Origin: DATKQD01 sp050695655 | Lineage (GTDB): Bacteria; Chloroflexota; JAJPGV01 | DNA: 64,000 nt | Direction of reading: 5' to 3' | Assembly: GCA_050695655.1 (NCBI GenBank) | Contig: JBOGTU010000005.1 | Coordinates: 21,053-85,052 of the forward strand | In this document: in pieces, positions 62,307 to 64,000 of the stretch | Numbering within the stretch: the stretch's first letter is position 1 | Layout: the number at the start of each line of letters is the position of its first letter | Program-made: the position numbers and the translations under genes | The notes under the pieces: generated by a model | The model's input: the letters and a program-made list of their open reading frames with translations, nothing else | What the model was told of the DNA's origin: nothing | Databases searched by the model: none

Positions 62307-62924
62307 TGTGGCAACGCCCTGCGACGCGAGCAGCACCAGCGTGTGGTACCACAGGTCAGCGACCTCCCACACGATCTCGGCGGCTACGCCATTCTTGCCG
62401 GCGATGATGACCTCAGCCGCTTCCTCGCCCACCTTCTTGGCGATGCGATCGATGCCCTTGTCCAGCAGCTTGGCGGTGTACGAGCCCTCCGGCCGGTCGC
62501 GCTTGCGCTGCTCGATCACCTGCGCCAGCTCCTCCAGCACCCGCGGCCCCAGCAGCGCTGCCGGCGCGGCGATTTCCTGGAAGAAGCAGCTTGCCTCGCC
62601 GGTGTGGCAGGTCGGCCCGGCGGGGTCCGCGAACACAAGCAGGCTGTTGCCCTCGCAATCCGCCATCATGCCGCGCGGGTGGAGGTAGTTGCCGGAGGTG
62701 GCGCCTTTTTCCCACAGCTCGGCGCGCTGGCGGCTCCAGAACCATACGTGCTCGCCTTCCAGCGTGCGATCCAAGGCTTCACGGTTCATATAGCCAAGCA
62801 TCAGCACTTCCCGCGTTTGGTAGTGCTGGACGATCGCTGGGATCAGCCCACGCGCATCGAAGCACAAGCTCGCCAGCAGCTCGCTGGGCTGGCCGCTCGG
62901 CGCCGGCTGCTCTTCGTCCGTCAT
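62268..62924 (-). CDS. hisIE: phosphoribosyl-AMP cyclohydrolase/phosphoribosyl-ATP pyrophosphatase
   Basis: Fused histidine enzyme (218 aa) for steps 2 and 3. HisI domain: FDARGLIPAIVQHYQTREVLMLGYMN, FWSRQRAELWEKGATSGN and the metal CysCysHis set in DPAGPTCHTGEASCF. HisE domain from about residue 125: LLDKGIDRIAKKVGEEAAEVIIAGKN then EVADLWYHTLVLLASQG. Order HisI-HisE is usual. Start overlaps the hisF stop by 4 nt. Terminal codons overlap hemY convergently. Confidence 0.96.
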   Translation of the reverse strand: MTDEEQPAPSGQPSELLASLCFDARGLIPAIVQHYQTREVLMLGYMNREALDRTLEGEHVWFWSRQRAELWEKGATSGNYLHPRGMMADCEGNSLLVFADPAGPTCHTGEASCFFQEIAAPAALLGPRVLEELAQVIEQRKRDRPEGSYTAKLLDKGIDRIAKKVGEEAAEVIIAGKNGVAAEIVWEVADLWYHTLVLLASQGVATSELYAELARRRK

Positions 62925-63685
62925 CGGAAATCGAGTCTAACAGGGAGGCCGCGCCGCGCCAGCAGCTCCTTGGCCTGGCGAATGGTGAACTCGCCGAAGT
63001 GGAAGATGCTCGCCGCCAGCGCGGCATCGGCCTTGCCGGTGGTGAGCGCCGCCGCGAGATGCTCCAGCCGGCCGGCGCCTCCAGAGGCGATGACGGGGAC
63101 GGAAACCGCCTCAGATACGGCACGGGTGAGCTCCAGGTCGTAGCCCTCCTTCGTGCCGTCGCAGTCCATGCTGGTGAGCAGTATCTCGCCCGCGCCCAGC
63201 TCCACGCCGCGGCGGGCCCACGCCACCACGTCCAGCCCGGTGGCGCGCCGGCCGCCATGGGTGTGCACGCGCCAGCCAGTGCCGGCACGCTGCGCGTCGA
63301 TGGCGAGCACGATGCACTGGTTGCCGAAACGATCAGCGCCGCGGTGGATCAACTCGGGATCGGCCACAGCGGCGCTGTTCAGGGATATCTTGTCTGCCCC
63401 AGCGCGCAGCAGGCGGTCTATGTCCTCCAGGGTGCGGATGCCTCCACCCACCGTGAGGGGGATGAACACCTGGTCCGCGGTGCGTTCCACCACGCGCACC
63501 ATGGTCTGCCGTTCGTCGCTGCTGGCAGTGATGTCCAGGAACACCAGCTCGTCCGCGCCTTGCTGGTCGTAGTAGGCCGCCAGCTCCACCGGATCGCCCG
63601 CGTCGCGCAGCTGCAGGAACTGTGTGCCCTTCACCACGCGGCCCTCGGTCACATCCAGGCAGGGGATGATGCGCTTGGTCAGCAC
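62921..63685 (-). CDS. hisF: imidazole glycerol phosphate synthase cyclase subunit
   Basis: TIM-barrel cyclase (254 aa) that with HisH makes IGP and AICAR. N-terminal VLTKRIIPCLDVTEGRVVKGTQF contains the catalytic Asp in CLDV. Second Asp in LLTSMDCDGTKEGYD. Also FIPLTVGGGIRTLEDI and DKISLNSAAV. GTG start at 63685, 28 bp from hisA. Confidence 0.97.
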   Translation of the reverse strand: MLTKRIIPCLDVTEGRVVKGTQFLQLRDAGDPVELAAYYDQQGADELVFLDITASSDERQTMVRVVERTADQVFIPLTVGGGIRTLEDIDRLLRAGADKISLNSAAVADPELIHRGADRFGNQCIVLAIDAQRAGTGWRVHTHGGRRATGLDVVAWARRGVELGAGEILLTSMDCDGTKEGYDLELTRAVSEAVSVPVIASGGAGRLEHLAAALTTGKADAALAASIFHFGEFTIRQAKELLARRGLPVRLDFR

Positions 63686-63713
63686 AGGCCGATCCGTGCG
63701 CTGGCCATGGCGC

Positions 63714-64000
63714 TCAGTTCTCGTACCTCGGTGCCGGGCCCTGCACTTCGTGGAGGGCCCGGGCAAGGTCGATGGCGCCTTCGTACAGGGCTTTGCCGAC
63801 GATGCAGCCATCCACACCCAGGCGCGCGACCTGACGTAGGTGGGCCACGCTGCCCACGCCTCCGGAAGCGATGAGCTGCAAGCCGGGCACGTCGCGCATG
63901 GCCTGCAGCTGCCGTAAGTTGGGCCCAGCCATGGTTGCATCAACGTCGATATTGGTGAAGATGACGGTCTGCACTCCCATATCCCGCACACGGCCAGCAA
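63714..64000 (-). CDS. hisA: phosphoribosylformimino-5-aminoimidazole carboxamide ribotide isomerase, C-terminal part
   Basis: C-terminal about 95 residues; the gene runs off the window edge. VQTVIFTNIDVDATMAGPN, LIASGGVGSVAHLRQV and GCIVGKALYEGAIDLARAL match the last barrel strands of HisA. The usual DGTL is DATM here. Upstream of hisF in a hisA-hisF-hisIE run. Confidence 0.92.
   Translation of the reverse strand, partial: AGRVRDMGVQTVIFTNIDVDATMAGPNLRQLQAMRDVPGLQLIASGGVGSVAHLRQVARLGVDGCIVGKALYEGAIDLARALHEVQGPAPRYEN

Overview
This is a 64 kb, high-GC bacterial window, densely packed with chromosomal genes. It has no phage, transposase, CRISPR array, rRNA or recognisable tRNA. The gene mix (rny next to spoVS, Lon, VTC-domain protein, PTPS-related and GT-C membrane proteins, split KdpD, CaiB/Rieske/amidohydrolase enzymes, NAD-linked formate dehydrogenase) fits a Chloroflexota bacterium, perhaps a Dehalococcoidia/SAR202-like lineage. 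That assignment rests on family knowledge only and is moderate confidence.

Layout. 0.1-5.2 kb: LigD-type polymerase, amidohydrolase, a degenerate TyrA-like protein and gltX. 5.5-8.2 kb: metallo-beta-lactamase/pseudoreceiver fusion and a soluble PAS histidine kinase. 8.2-14.3 kb: VTC protein with two large GT-C-like membrane proteins. 14.4-19.2 kb: hydroxyacyl-CoA dehydrogenase, VOC protein, GDT1 transporter, thiolase, endonuclease IV and coaE. 19.3-27.3 kb: spoVS-rny (minus) diverging from lon-lysC and an MCP-like protein. 27.4-34.6 kb: broken HicB, bifunctional nuclease, Cys-rich protein, mnmG, L,D-transpeptidase, ClC, CBS protein. 34.7-41.2 kb: a tight minus-strand run glmU-prs-corC-recO-folP-folK-thpR. 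41.3-50.4 kb: a complete kdp island bracketed by a 116-bp direct repeat. 50.3-55.3 kb: CoA-transferase, coiled-coil protein, Rieske oxygenase, amidase, RidA. 55.4-60.8 kb: a selenocysteine formate dehydrogenase operon. 60.9-64 kb: hemY facing hisA-hisF-hisIE.

Most notable. (1) The formate dehydrogenase catalytic gene has an in-frame TGA (selenocysteine) followed by a bacterial SECIS loop. Its iron-sulfur N-terminal half is encoded three genes downstream, so the catalytic subunit is split and its halves are out of order. (2) The kdp island carries two unfamiliar small proteins upstream, a kdpF of 29 codons, kdpB with an apparent ACG start, split kdpD, a 57-codon membrane peptide before kdpE, and an 11-bp-phased repeat upstream that could be a KdpE operator. 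Its edge coincides with a duplicated 3' end of a CoA-transferase gene. (3) Many genes without a Shine-Dalgarno sequence have a TANNNT hexamer ending 6-7 nt before the start codon, a signature of leaderless transcription. (4) The rny promoter is near-consensus and overlaps an inverted repeat and a Gram-positive-type LexA box.

Metabolically the window suggests a heterotroph that degrades acyl-CoAs and aromatic or amide compounds, draws electrons from formate into NAD, takes up potassium with high affinity, and makes histidine, folate and heme.
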